Positions 36,256 to 43,259 of a stretch of 64,000 bases of DNA are shown here, in pieces. Positions within the stretch are counted from its first letter, which is position 1. Every line of letters starts with the position of its first letter. Both the position numbers and the translations under genes were made by a program. This DNA comes from Bacteroidales bacterium. GTDB taxonomy: Bacteria > Bacteroidota > Bacteroidia > Bacteroidales > UBA3824. Where the stretch lies: the NCBI GenBank assembly GCA_017960885.1, contig JAGCYI010000130.1:1-64000 (forward strand), read 5' to 3'. The notes beneath the pieces were generated by a model. That model ran no database searches. It saw nothing but the letters and a program-made list of their open reading frames with translations, and had not been told where the DNA came from.

Positions 36256-37599
36256 TTAAATGCCCGTATAATTAAACGGAGTAATCTTCATAAGTTCCTC
36301 TTTTACAGAGTCGTTTACATCTAAGGTTTGAATAAATCCGTGAATATCGTCGGCAGTAATCTGACGGTTTACACGGGTAAGTTCTTTGAGTTTTTCGTAA
36401 GCATTGGGTACACATTCGCGACGCAAAACTGTTTGGATAGCCTCGGCACATACAGCCCAATTGTTTTCGAGGTCGGCGTCGATAGACTCTTTGTGGAGAA
36501 TCAATTTGTCGAGACCTTTGAGCAACGATTTCATAGCAATGATAGTGTGAGCGATAGGCACACCTACGTTGCGGAGAACTGTGCTGTCGGTAAGATCGCG
36601 CTGCAAACGCGAAACAGGAAGTTTCTGAGCCAAATGTGTGAATATAGCATTTGCGATGCCAAGGTTGCCTTCAGCGTTTTCAAAGTCGATGGGGTTAACC
36701 TTGTGAGGCATAGCCGACGAACCAACTTCACCCTCTTTGAGTTTCTGTTTAAAATAGTTCATCGAAATATACATCCAAATATCCCTACAAAGGTCGATAA
36801 GGATGGTGTTGATACGTTTCATTCCGTCGCAGAAAGCGGCGAAATTGTCGTAATGTTCTATTTGAGTGGTAACTTGGCTACGTTCCAAACCAAGTACATG
36901 ATTTACAAACGAATTTGCAAACCTTGTCCAGTCAATATCGGGATAAGCCACATGGTGAGCGTTGAAATTGCCAGTAGCGCCGCCGAACTTAGCCGAAAAA
37001 GGCACAAGTTTCAACAATCCCATCTGAGTTTGCAAACGCTCTACATACACCTCAATCTCCTTGCCCAATCTGGTGGGACTTGCAGGCTGACCGTGAGTGC
37101 GGGCAAGCATCGAAACCTCCGCCCATTCGCCAGCACGGTGGTAAAGTTGAAGGGTAACTTTGTCTAACAAAGGAAGATAGACATTGTTGAAAGCAGCCTG
37201 CAACGAGTAAGGCACTGCGGTATTGTTGATATCCTGCGAAGTGAGTCCAAAATGGATAAACGACTTGTACTGAGGAATTTCCAAAGCATCGAATTTCTCA
37301 CGCAAGAAATACTCCACAGCCTTAACATCGTGGTTGGTAGTTTTTTCTATCTCCTTAATTCTCAATGCGTCGGCAGTTTCAAACTTGCGATATACGGCAC
37401 GCAACGGTTTAAAAAGTGCGCGGTCAAAATCTTTGAGTTGAGGAAGCGGAATTTCGCAGAGGGCGATAAAATATTCCACTTCTACCATAACCCTGTATTT
37501 AATAAGTCCGAATTCCGAAAAATATTCGGCTATCTCGTCAACTTTGCTTCTGTAACGGCCGTCTACCGGCGATATTGAGGTGAGTTCAGTCAGTTCCAT
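36256..37599 (-). CDS. purB: Adenylosuccinate lyase
   Basis: 447 residues from the ATG at 37599 (MELTELTSISPVDGRY). The longer frame overlaps the TACATTTG -7 box at 37624-37631. The enzyme splits SAICAR and adenylosuccinate, releasing fumarate, in purine synthesis. The signature GSSAMPHKVNPIDFENAEGN with the catalytic serine loop is present. So are the TSQDINNTA segment and the ARTHGQPASPTRLGKE segment, which carries the catalytic His. Opening SPVDGRY groups it with the E. coli-like long form. DUF4159 follows at a 1-base gap. Confidence 0.97.
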   Translation of the reverse strand: MELTELTSISPVDGRYRSKVDEIAEYFSEFGLIKYRVMVEVEYFIALCEIPLPQLKDFDRALFKPLRAVYRKFETADALRIKEIEKTTNHDVKAVEYFLREKFDALEIPQYKSFIHFGLTSQDINNTAVPYSLQAAFNNVYLPLLDKVTLQLYHRAGEWAEVSMLARTHGQPASPTRLGKEIEVYVERLQTQMGLLKLVPFSAKFGGATGNFNAHHVAYPDIDWTRFANSFVNHVLGLERSQVTTQIEHYDNFAAFCDGMKRINTILIDLCRDIWMYISMNYFKQKLKEGEVGSSAMPHKVNPIDFENAEGNLGIANAIFTHLAQKLPVSRLQRDLTDSTVLRNVGVPIAHTIIAMKSLLKGLDKLILHKESIDADLENNWAVCAEAIQTVLRRECVPNAYEKLKELTRVNRQITADDIHGFIQTLDVNDSVKEELMKITPFNYTGI

Positions 37600-37623
37600 G
37601 TTACCTTTTATTGATTCAGTATG

Positions 37624-37631
37624 CAAATGTA
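37624..37631 (-). promoter_or_regulatory. -7 promoter element for purB
   Basis: The minus strand reads TACATTTG, 24 bases before the ATG at 37597-37599. No -33 box is obvious. Confidence 0.45.
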
Positions 37632-37677
37632 TAAATTATTTCATTATTAAAACTAAAAAAAAACTCAAAAAAGTTAG

Positions 37678-38247
37678 TTATTTTATCATTTTTAGAATTT
37701 TTTTTGCGTCGGCGTCTCCATCGGCAGCGTCTTTCTTGATTTTTTTAAGCACATCGGCACCGTCTTTTGGATTAGAAACCGCCTGACGGAATAGTTCTGC
37801 CGCTTTTTCTTCATTGAGCGATACGCCTTTACCCTTTAAGTAGCATTTGCCAAGTTCGTATTGAGCCTCAGCATTGCCCTGAGTGGCTGCTTTTTGAAAA
37901 TATTCGGCGGCTTTCACGAGGTTTTTTTCTGTTCCCTTGCCTTTTTTGTAGCAGCGACCAAGCTCGTACTGTGCCTTGTGATAATCTTGTGATGCCGATT
38001 TTTGATACCACTCAAACGCCTTTACATTGTCTTCGGAAACTCCCCTACCCTTGTCGTAGCAGCGTCCGAGATAGTATTGAGCCTTCTTGTTGCCCTGCTG
38101 GGCTGCGGAATTAAACTTGGCAACTGCCTCCGTGTATTTTTTGGCGTCGTACAAATCTTTGCCTTCCTTATATACGTCTTTCACGTCCTGAGCATAGCAA
38201 ACCACTGATAACGCAATGCCAATCAGCAATATAAATAGTTTTTTCAT
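37678..38247 (-). CDS. Exported Sel1/TPR repeat protein
   Basis: 189 residues. A signal peptide (cleavage after CYA, near residue 19) is followed by one TPR-like hairpin and three Sel1-like repeats with the motif AQYxLGxCYxKGxG (GKGVSLNEEKAAELFRQA in the last). The C-terminal helix is lysine- and aspartate-rich. Such solenoids hold proteins together in the periplasm or at the surface. No partner can be named. It lies upstream of purB on the same strand with 78 bases between, which contain the purB promoter box. Confidence 0.85.
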   Translation of the reverse strand: MKKLFILLIGIALSVVCYAQDVKDVYKEGKDLYDAKKYTEAVAKFNSAAQQGNKKAQYYLGRCYDKGRGVSEDNVKAFEWYQKSASQDYHKAQYELGRCYKKGKGTEKNLVKAAEYFQKAATQGNAEAQYELGKCYLKGKGVSLNEEKAAELFRQAVSNPKDGADVLKKIKKDAADGDADAKKILKMIK

Positions 38248-38361
38248 CTGAAAAGATTAAATTAGTTACACCTTTATTATATAGTAACGCCCAAAAAGGC
38301 ATTTTTCATCTCCTTATAAACAAAAACCGTGAAAAACTAAGACGGAAAAAAATCTTTTTTT

Positions 38362-38369
38362 TAAATTTG
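38362..38369 (+). promoter_or_regulatory. -7 promoter element for the Nudix-bioB pair
   Basis: TAAATTTG matches TAnnTTTG, 12 bases before the ATG at 38382. It overlaps the possible TTG start at 38367, which argues for the ATG. Confidence 0.5.
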
Positions 38370-38381
38370 CAAACAAAAAAA

Positions 38382-38906
38382 ATGTCGGAACAGATACACA
38401 TATCGGCGGACCAAGAGGAGATGTTGCCCATCACCGACAGCGAGGGCAATGTGATAGGGAGTGCCTGGCGTAGCGAATGTCACAATGGTTCGCACCTGAT
38501 ACACCCTGTAATTCACGTACATATCTACAACAGCAAAGGCGAAATCTACCTTCAAAAGCGCTCTATGGCAAAAAAAATCCAGCCCGGAAAATGGGACACC
38601 GCAGTGGGAGGCCATATTGTTTACGGCGAAGAGGAAACTCTCGCCCTTAAACGCGAAGCATGGGAAGAAGCCGGCGTAGAAAACGGTGAATTTGAAAAAA
38701 TTACCAAGTATCTCTGGCAGGGCAAAGTGGAAACCGAGGTAATAAACGTATACAAATGCCATTACGAAAATCCCAAGATAATATCTGTTGACGAAATAGA
38801 CGACGGACGTTTCTGGACAAAACAAGAGATAGAGCAAAATATTGGCAAAGAGATATTTACACCCAACTTTGAATCAGAGTTCCAACGCATCAAAAACCTT
38901 TTGTAA
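38382..38906 (+). CDS. Nudix hydrolase (IDI-like branch)
   Basis: 174 residues from the ATG at 38382. The Nudix box is complete: G-x5-E-x7-REAWEEAGV within GHIVYGEEETLALKREAWEE. The N-terminal half (LPITDSEGNVIGSAWRSECH, IHPVIHVHIYNSKGEIYLQKRS) is typical of the branch related to isopentenyl diphosphate isomerase and YfcD. These are diphosphate hydrolases rather than true isomerases. The substrate is unknown. The radical SAM gene follows after 2 bases, so both are translated from one mRNA. Confidence 0.9.
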   Translation: MSEQIHISADQEEMLPITDSEGNVIGSAWRSECHNGSHLIHPVIHVHIYNSKGEIYLQKRSMAKKIQPGKWDTAVGGHIVYGEEETLALKREAWEEAGVENGEFEKITKYLWQGKVETEVINVYKCHYENPKIISVDEIDDGRFWTKQEIEQNIGKEIFTPNFESEFQRIKNLL

Positions 38907-38908
38907 CT

Positions 38909-39880
38909 ATGAACTTCGCGCAAATTAAAGAGCTGAAAGACAAAATATTCGACGGTTATGAAATTACGGAGCAAGAAGCCAAAGCACTTGCAAAAACCCG
39001 CAATATAGAAGCCCTCTATTACAGCGCAAACCAAATACGCGCCAAGTTCAAAGGCAGAAGTTTTGATTTATGCTCAGTGATAAGGGTAGAATCCACCAAA
39101 TGCCGCTACAACTGCCAATGGTGCGCTTTCAGCCAAAAATCTACCACGCCTATCATCGAGTACAACATAATTGACGAAGAAAAGGCGCTCAAATATGCCG
39201 CAAATTATTTTCAAAAACACGTAAAACGACTTTCGCTGGCATCATCGTCGAACGATATCACCGACAACAAACTAACTCAGATAATAGAACTGAGCAACAA
39301 AATATACGACCAAACAAACATTAGGCTTTGCGCATCGCTCGGTCATCTTACCAAAGAGCAAATGCTCCGATTAAAAAAGGAGAGCCGCATTACAACATTA
39401 CAATGCAACTTGCAAACGTCGCCAGAACTATATTCAAAGCTCTGTACCACTTGCAGTTACGACAAAAAAATTGAGACAATAAAAACAGCTCGGGAAATAG
39501 GTTTCGACATCTGCTGCGGACTTATAGTCGGTATGGGTGAAAGCATTGACGATAGAATTGCAATAGCCCTTAAAATCCGCGACTTAGGCATAAAATCAAT
39601 TCCTATACATATACTTACGCCTCAGTATGGAATTGAAATGCCTCTAACCAAACCATTAGATAGTCAAGAAATACTCACAACAATAGCCATATTCCGATTT
39701 ATAAACCCACGAGCCGACATAAGACTCGGCGGAGGCAGGTCGTTGATAAAAATAATTGAGGGAGAAGCACTTAGCGCCGGTATCAACGGTTGCAAAGTGG
39801 GCAACGAACTTGCTCCTGAAACCGAAATGACTATCGACGAAGATCTCGAACGATTTGAGCACGAAGGCTTTAGGGTTTAA
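38909..39880 (+). CDS. bioB: Biotin synthase-like radical SAM enzyme with altered cluster ligands
   Basis: 323 residues. BioB inserts sulfur into dethiobiotin using two iron-sulfur clusters. The radical SAM motif is CRYNCQWC (Cys65, 69, 72), and the core follows BioB (IRLCASLGHL, NLQTSPELYSKL, GFDICCGLIVGMGES, IRLGGGRSL). Compared with E. coli, the first auxiliary-cluster Cys (position 97 there) is absent, as the strand reads RLSLASSSND. Cys141, Cys202/203 and Arg277 remain, and an extra CX2C (Cys179, Cys182) appears in the LCTTCSYDKK loop. This fits an anaerobe-type BioB with a different auxiliary cluster, but another BioB-like activity is possible since no other bio gene is nearby. Confidence 0.78.
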   Translation: MNFAQIKELKDKIFDGYEITEQEAKALAKTRNIEALYYSANQIRAKFKGRSFDLCSVIRVESTKCRYNCQWCAFSQKSTTPIIEYNIIDEEKALKYAANYFQKHVKRLSLASSSNDITDNKLTQIIELSNKIYDQTNIRLCASLGHLTKEQMLRLKKESRITTLQCNLQTSPELYSKLCTTCSYDKKIETIKTAREIGFDICCGLIVGMGESIDDRIAIALKIRDLGIKSIPIHILTPQYGIEMPLTKPLDSQEILTTIAIFRFINPRADIRLGGGRSLIKIIEGEALSAGINGCKVGNELAPETEMTIDEDLERFEHEGFRV

Positions 39881-39881
39881 C

Positions 39882-40346
39882 CTATTGAGCCGTAAAAGTG
39901 AATTTCAAAGTAGAATAAGGATCAACCACACCTACTCGTTCCTTGCCGTAACCCTTGTTGTAGGTAATCAGAAGCAATCCTTTTGAATTTTTGCGCAAAT
40001 ACGGGAGGGCTATCTTCCAACCTTCGATCAAATCGTTGTCGCCATAAACTACACGCACAATATCCTTTTGCGCAAAAGTAACATTCTGCTGAAGGGCAAT
40101 TCCTGTATAGGTCAAAGTGATTGTATCTTCTGGCGCATATTCCTCTGTACCAACAGCTTGTAATGCTAAAATAACGCCATCAAGTTCGTAAACTTTAATA
40201 GTGTCGGACTTGACAGATTTTTTGAAACTTTCAATCTGCAACTCCTCAGCTTCTTCGCGATGATCCATCTTGTTGCACGAAACAAATGCCAAAGCCAACA
40301 CCAACAGCATTAAAGCACTTTTGCCGAATAGATTAATATTTTTCAT
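39882..40346 (-). CDS. FKBP-like lipoprotein (degenerate prolyl isomerase)
   Basis: 154 residues. The signal ends in the lipobox FVSC, then a charged linker. The body keeps the FKBP frame: TITLTYTGIAL, DLIEGWKIALPYLRKNSKGLLLI and VDPYSTLKFTFTA, which correspond to the VxVhYxG, V/IpGWeeal..M..G and P.stLvF motifs. Several active-site aromatics are not obvious, so isomerase activity may be weak or lost. It is 3 bases downstream of a second FKBP gene on the same strand, and its stop converges with bioB at a 1-base gap. Probably a periplasmic folding helper. Confidence 0.8.
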   Translation of the reverse strand: MKNINLFGKSALMLLVLALAFVSCNKMDHREEAEELQIESFKKSVKSDTIKVYELDGVILALQAVGTEEYAPEDTITLTYTGIALQQNVTFAQKDIVRVVYGDNDLIEGWKIALPYLRKNSKGLLLITYNKGYGKERVGVVDPYSTLKFTFTAQ

Positions 40347-40349
40347 AAT

Positions 40350-41204
40350 TTATTTAAAATCAATCATTTCTATATCAAAAACCAAAGTTGAGAACGGCGG
40401 TATTCCCTTTGTACCTTCTGGACCGTAAGCCAGATTAGAAGGACACACCAGACGCGCTTTCTCTCCCTTTTTCATTGTGGCAATACCCTCTTCCCAACCT
40501 GGAATCACAAGATCCTCACCAAGCTTGAAAGTGAGCGGTTTGTTGCGTTTGTAACTATTGTCAAACTCAGTGCCCTCCACAAACATTCCTACATAATGCA
40601 CAGTAACAGTCTTGTTTGCAGCCGTTTGCTTACCAGTACCAGGTTTCAGAACAATTTTGTACAAACCTGTAGGGGAAGGCACAGTGGCTATCTGTTCACG
40701 TTCGATATAATTGGAAATCAGCATTTTCTCGTTAGCCATCATCTTGCTGATATATTCTCCAAATTGCTGTTCGAGAGTGCTTTTAGGAACAACGCCATTA
40801 CATCTTACATAAAAAGTAAGCAGGCTGCCACGCTTTATAAAGTCGGGCATTTCGATGCCGCGCGAAATAGCAAAAAACCTCTCAGCATCAACCTTTATTA
40901 TCATACTGTCGCCACTGTGAATGAGATGAAGAGCCTCTTCAACACAACCGATCATACTATCAGCGGGACATTCCATTGTAAATTTGGATGTTACGCTGCG
41001 GCTGTCGAACAAAAGCGAATCGGTGTCGGAATAATATTGCACATCCAACACCCACGCGTCGCCGGCATTGGCAAATTCACCATCTTCGTTGCGTTCAACA
41101 AAAGCGTATTGAACACCCGACGGAAGAGTTTCAAAAACAACCTCAGGGTCGGCGCAACCAGCCAACAGACAAACTAATAATATATAATGCCAAAAACCTT
41201 TCAT
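40350..41204 (-). CDS. FKBP-type peptidyl-prolyl isomerase lipoprotein
   Basis: 284 residues. The lipobox LAGC follows a short signal. The N-terminal part (about 25-150) is a diverged FKBP-like domain. The C-terminal domain (about 175-284) is canonical: TVTVHYVGMFVEGTEFDNSY, IPGWEEGIATMKKGEKARLVCP, LAYGPEGTKGIPPFSTLVFDIE. It speeds cis-trans change at proline bonds of exported proteins. The upstream panB stop lies 1 base away, so panB and the two FKBP lipoproteins may be one operon. Confidence 0.92.
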   Translation of the reverse strand: MKGFWHYILLVCLLAGCADPEVVFETLPSGVQYAFVERNEDGEFANAGDAWVLDVQYYSDTDSLLFDSRSVTSKFTMECPADSMIGCVEEALHLIHSGDSMIIKVDAERFFAISRGIEMPDFIKRGSLLTFYVRCNGVVPKSTLEQQFGEYISKMMANEKMLISNYIEREQIATVPSPTGLYKIVLKPGTGKQTAANKTVTVHYVGMFVEGTEFDNSYKRNKPLTFKLGEDLVIPGWEEGIATMKKGEKARLVCPSNLAYGPEGTKGIPPFSTLVFDIEMIDFK

Positions 41205-41205
41205 A

Positions 41206-42021
41206 TTAATAAGATTCTTCAGAAGATGGGAAAGCTCCTGATTTTACGTCACTTATATATTCAGAAACCACATTCGACATATATTGCCCCAAATTTCCAT
41301 ATTTACGAACAAACTTAGGCAAAGCCATATCGGTAATACCCATCATATCTTGATATACAAGCACTTGACCATCGCATTCGCTGCCAGCACCAATGCCGAT
41401 AGTGGGTATGGAAAGTGTTTTGGTAACTTCGGTAGCCAGATGAGCGGGAATTTTTTCTAATACTACAGAAAAACATCCGTAATCTTGAAGCAACTGAGCA
41501 TTTTGGAACAATTGCTGAGCCTCCTCACTGCCCTTGGCACGAAGACCGTATCCACCAAACTTGTTGACACTCTGAGGAGTAAGTCCCAAATGACCCATAA
41601 TAGGAATTCCAGCCGAGAGAATCGCCTTAAAAGAAGCTTCAATCTCTTGTCCGCCTTCGATTTTAACAGCCTGGCAACCAGTTTCTTTCATAATACGTAC
41701 AGCGTTGCTGACAGCGAGTTTTGGGTCGCCTTGATATGAGCCGAATGGCATATCCACCACCACAAAAGCACGTTTAACAGCGCGAACCACACTTGCTGCG
41801 TAGGTAATCATATTGTCAACAGTAACGGGCAGGGTTGTGGGATAACCGAGCATAACGTTGCCGAGCGAATCGCCCACAAGAATTACATCGATACCGGCGG
41901 CATCAAAAATTTTAGCTGTGGAATAGTCGTAGCAGGTGAGCATCGAAATTTTTTCGCCGCTCTCTTTCATCTGCTGAAGAGTTTGGGTTGTAACCTTTTT
42001 AATAATGTTGTTTTCTGACAT
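41206..42021 (-). CDS. panB: 3-methyl-2-oxobutanoate hydroxymethyltransferase
   Basis: 271 residues from the ATG at 42021 (MSENNIIKKVTTQTLQQ). The enzyme makes ketopantoate, the first step toward pantothenate and coenzyme A. The metal site is LVGDSLGNVMLGYPTTLPV, and further family motifs are DMPFGSYQGDP, VKIEGGQE, IMGHLGLTPQSVNKFGGYG and IGIGAGSECDGQVLVYQDM. Length is normal. No panC or panD lies in the window. Confidence 0.96.
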   Translation of the reverse strand: MSENNIIKKVTTQTLQQMKESGEKISMLTCYDYSTAKIFDAAGIDVILVGDSLGNVMLGYPTTLPVTVDNMITYAASVVRAVKRAFVVVDMPFGSYQGDPKLAVSNAVRIMKETGCQAVKIEGGQEIEASFKAILSAGIPIMGHLGLTPQSVNKFGGYGLRAKGSEEAQQLFQNAQLLQDYGCFSVVLEKIPAHLATEVTKTLSIPTIGIGAGSECDGQVLVYQDMMGITDMALPKFVRKYGNLGQYMSNVVSEYISDVKSGAFPSSEESY

Positions 42022-42151
42022 AATATTTGCAAATTTTTTCCGCACAAAAATACAAAAAAAACGAAACAAATAATCTGAATTGTCGTATTAATTAAGGTAA
42101 GTTAATCAAATTAGAGAATAGAAAAGGATTAACATTTTTTAACTAAAATTA

Positions 42152-42183
42152 TTTGTGTAAATAAAATAGACAACTTATTTTTG
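42152..42183 (+). promoter_or_regulatory. Full Bacteroidota promoter facing no gene
   Basis: TTTG (42152-42155), a 20-base spacer and TATTTTTG (42176-42183) match both consensus boxes. The only feature downstream before the terminator is the candidate RNA described next. Confidence 0.65.
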
Positions 42184-42189
42184 CATCGT

Positions 42190-42293
42190 AATAGAAGAAA
42201 GGGATAAATTTTAAGTATGTTTTTTTCATAATATAAAGGTTTAGGTTAATAATTAGCTAAGGGGAACAATGTGAATTGTTCTCCTTTTTTTTT
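42190..42293 (+). ncRNA. Candidate small RNA, about 104 nt
   Basis: A complete promoter (42152-42183) and a strong terminator (42261-42293) enclose about 70 bases with no usable reading frame (the only ATG gives four codons). A possible internal hairpin is TTAG ... CTAA at about 42241-42260. Flanking genes panB and nadC are both on the minus strand, so this unit serves neither. The family is not recognised. The rest of the 356-base gap 42022-42377 is AT-rich with the nadC terminator. Confidence 0.5.
42261..42293 (+). terminator. Rho-independent terminator of the candidate small RNA
   Basis: A 10-bp stem (ggggaacaat / attgttctcc, one G-U pair) with a 4-base loop gtga is followed by nine T. 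Strong and directed to the right. Confidence 0.88.
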
Positions 42294-42320
42294 GTATCTA
42301 TATCAACATCAATATTCTAC

Positions 42321-42350
42321 AAAAAAAAGGGCGCACAAAATGTACGCCCT
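42321..42350 (-). terminator. Terminator of nadC
   Basis: The stem agggcg..aca / tgt..cgccct, with one mismatch, is followed leftward by eight T. It lies 28 bases after the nadC stop. Confidence 0.8.
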
Positions 42351-42377
42351 GATGAAGAAATTATACTGATAAAACTA

Positions 42378-43217
42378 TTACACAGCTTTTAAACTCATAT
42401 CCAGACTCTTAATCTGATGAGTGAGTGCGCCAACCGAAATAAAGTCGACACCGGCGAGAGCGTAGTCGCGCAGGTTGTCTAATGTGATACCGCCCGACGA
42501 TTCGGTTTCAAAACGTCCGTTGATAAGTTCCACAGCCTTCTTGGTGTCTTCCACGTTGAAGTTGTCGAGCATGATACGGCGCACACCGCCAATTTCCAAA
42601 ACCTGACGTATCTCGTCAAAGTTGCGGGTCTCGATTTCGATGTCGAGATTCTTGCCCTTGGCTTTGCAGTAGTTCTGAGCAGCGAGAATGGCGTTCTTGA
42701 TACCGCCGGCAAAATCCACATGGTTGTCTTTGATAAGAATCATGTCGAAAAGTCCGATACGGTGGTTGCAGCCTCCGCCAATTTTCACAGCCTCTTTTTC
42801 GAGAAGGCGCATGCCCGGAGTGGTTTTGCGGGTGTCGAGCACCTTGGTCTTGAGGTCGGCGATTTTGGCAGCGTAGATGTGTGTCTGAGTAGCCACGCCG
42901 CTAAGACGCTGCATAAAGTTGAGCACAAGACGTTCTGCCTGCAATATTGATATTACGCGACCCGACACTGTGAAAGCGATGTCGCCTTTTTTAACCTCGG
43001 TGCCGTCTTTGAGAAAGAGTTCAACTTTCAAATCTTTGTCGATAATCTTGAAAATCTCCAAAGCCACGTCGATGCCGGCAAGGATACCGTCTTGTTTGAT
43101 AATGAGTTTCGCCTTTCCCTGCGCATCGGCGGGAATAGTAGAGAGCGAAGTATGGTCGCCATCGCCAAGGTCTTCGGCAATAGCTATCTTTATAAGGTCG
43201 TCTACAAGTTGGTGCAT
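42378..43217 (-). CDS. nadC: Nicotinate-nucleotide pyrophosphorylase (quinolinate phosphoribosyltransferase)
   Basis: 279 residues. The enzyme turns quinolinate and PRPP into nicotinate mononucleotide in NAD synthesis. Conserved segments are AIAEDLGDGDHTS at the N-terminus, SGVATQTHIYA, the substrate-binding VLDTRKTTPGMRLLEKEAVKIGGG with HRIGLFDMILIKDNH, and the C-terminal SSGGITLDNLRDYA. Length is normal. A TAATTTTG -7 box lies at 43243-43250. nadA and nadB are not in the window. Confidence 0.97.
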   Translation of the reverse strand: MHQLVDDLIKIAIAEDLGDGDHTSLSTIPADAQGKAKLIIKQDGILAGIDVALEIFKIIDKDLKVELFLKDGTEVKKGDIAFTVSGRVISILQAERLVLNFMQRLSGVATQTHIYAAKIADLKTKVLDTRKTTPGMRLLEKEAVKIGGGCNHRIGLFDMILIKDNHVDFAGGIKNAILAAQNYCKAKGKNLDIEIETRNFDEIRQVLEIGGVRRIMLDNFNVEDTKKAVELINGRFETESSGGITLDNLRDYALAGVDFISVGALTHQIKSLDMSLKAV

Positions 43218-43242
43218 TTTTATTTATTTTAAAGTTCGCGTG

Positions 43243-43250
43243 CAAAATTA
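43243..43250 (-). promoter_or_regulatory. -7 promoter element for nadC
   Basis: The minus strand reads TAATTTTG, 25 bases before the nadC ATG and just after the stop of the C10 peptidase gene. Confidence 0.5.
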
Positions 43251-43259
43251 ACAAAAAAT

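Noticed and set aside
36328-37167. Open frame of 279 codons antisense to purB
   Set aside because: purB is unambiguous and the antisense product has no domain.
42215-42229. Four-codon reading frame (MFFS) inside the orphan unit
   Set aside because: Too short to be a convincing leader peptide and followed by no gene on that strand.
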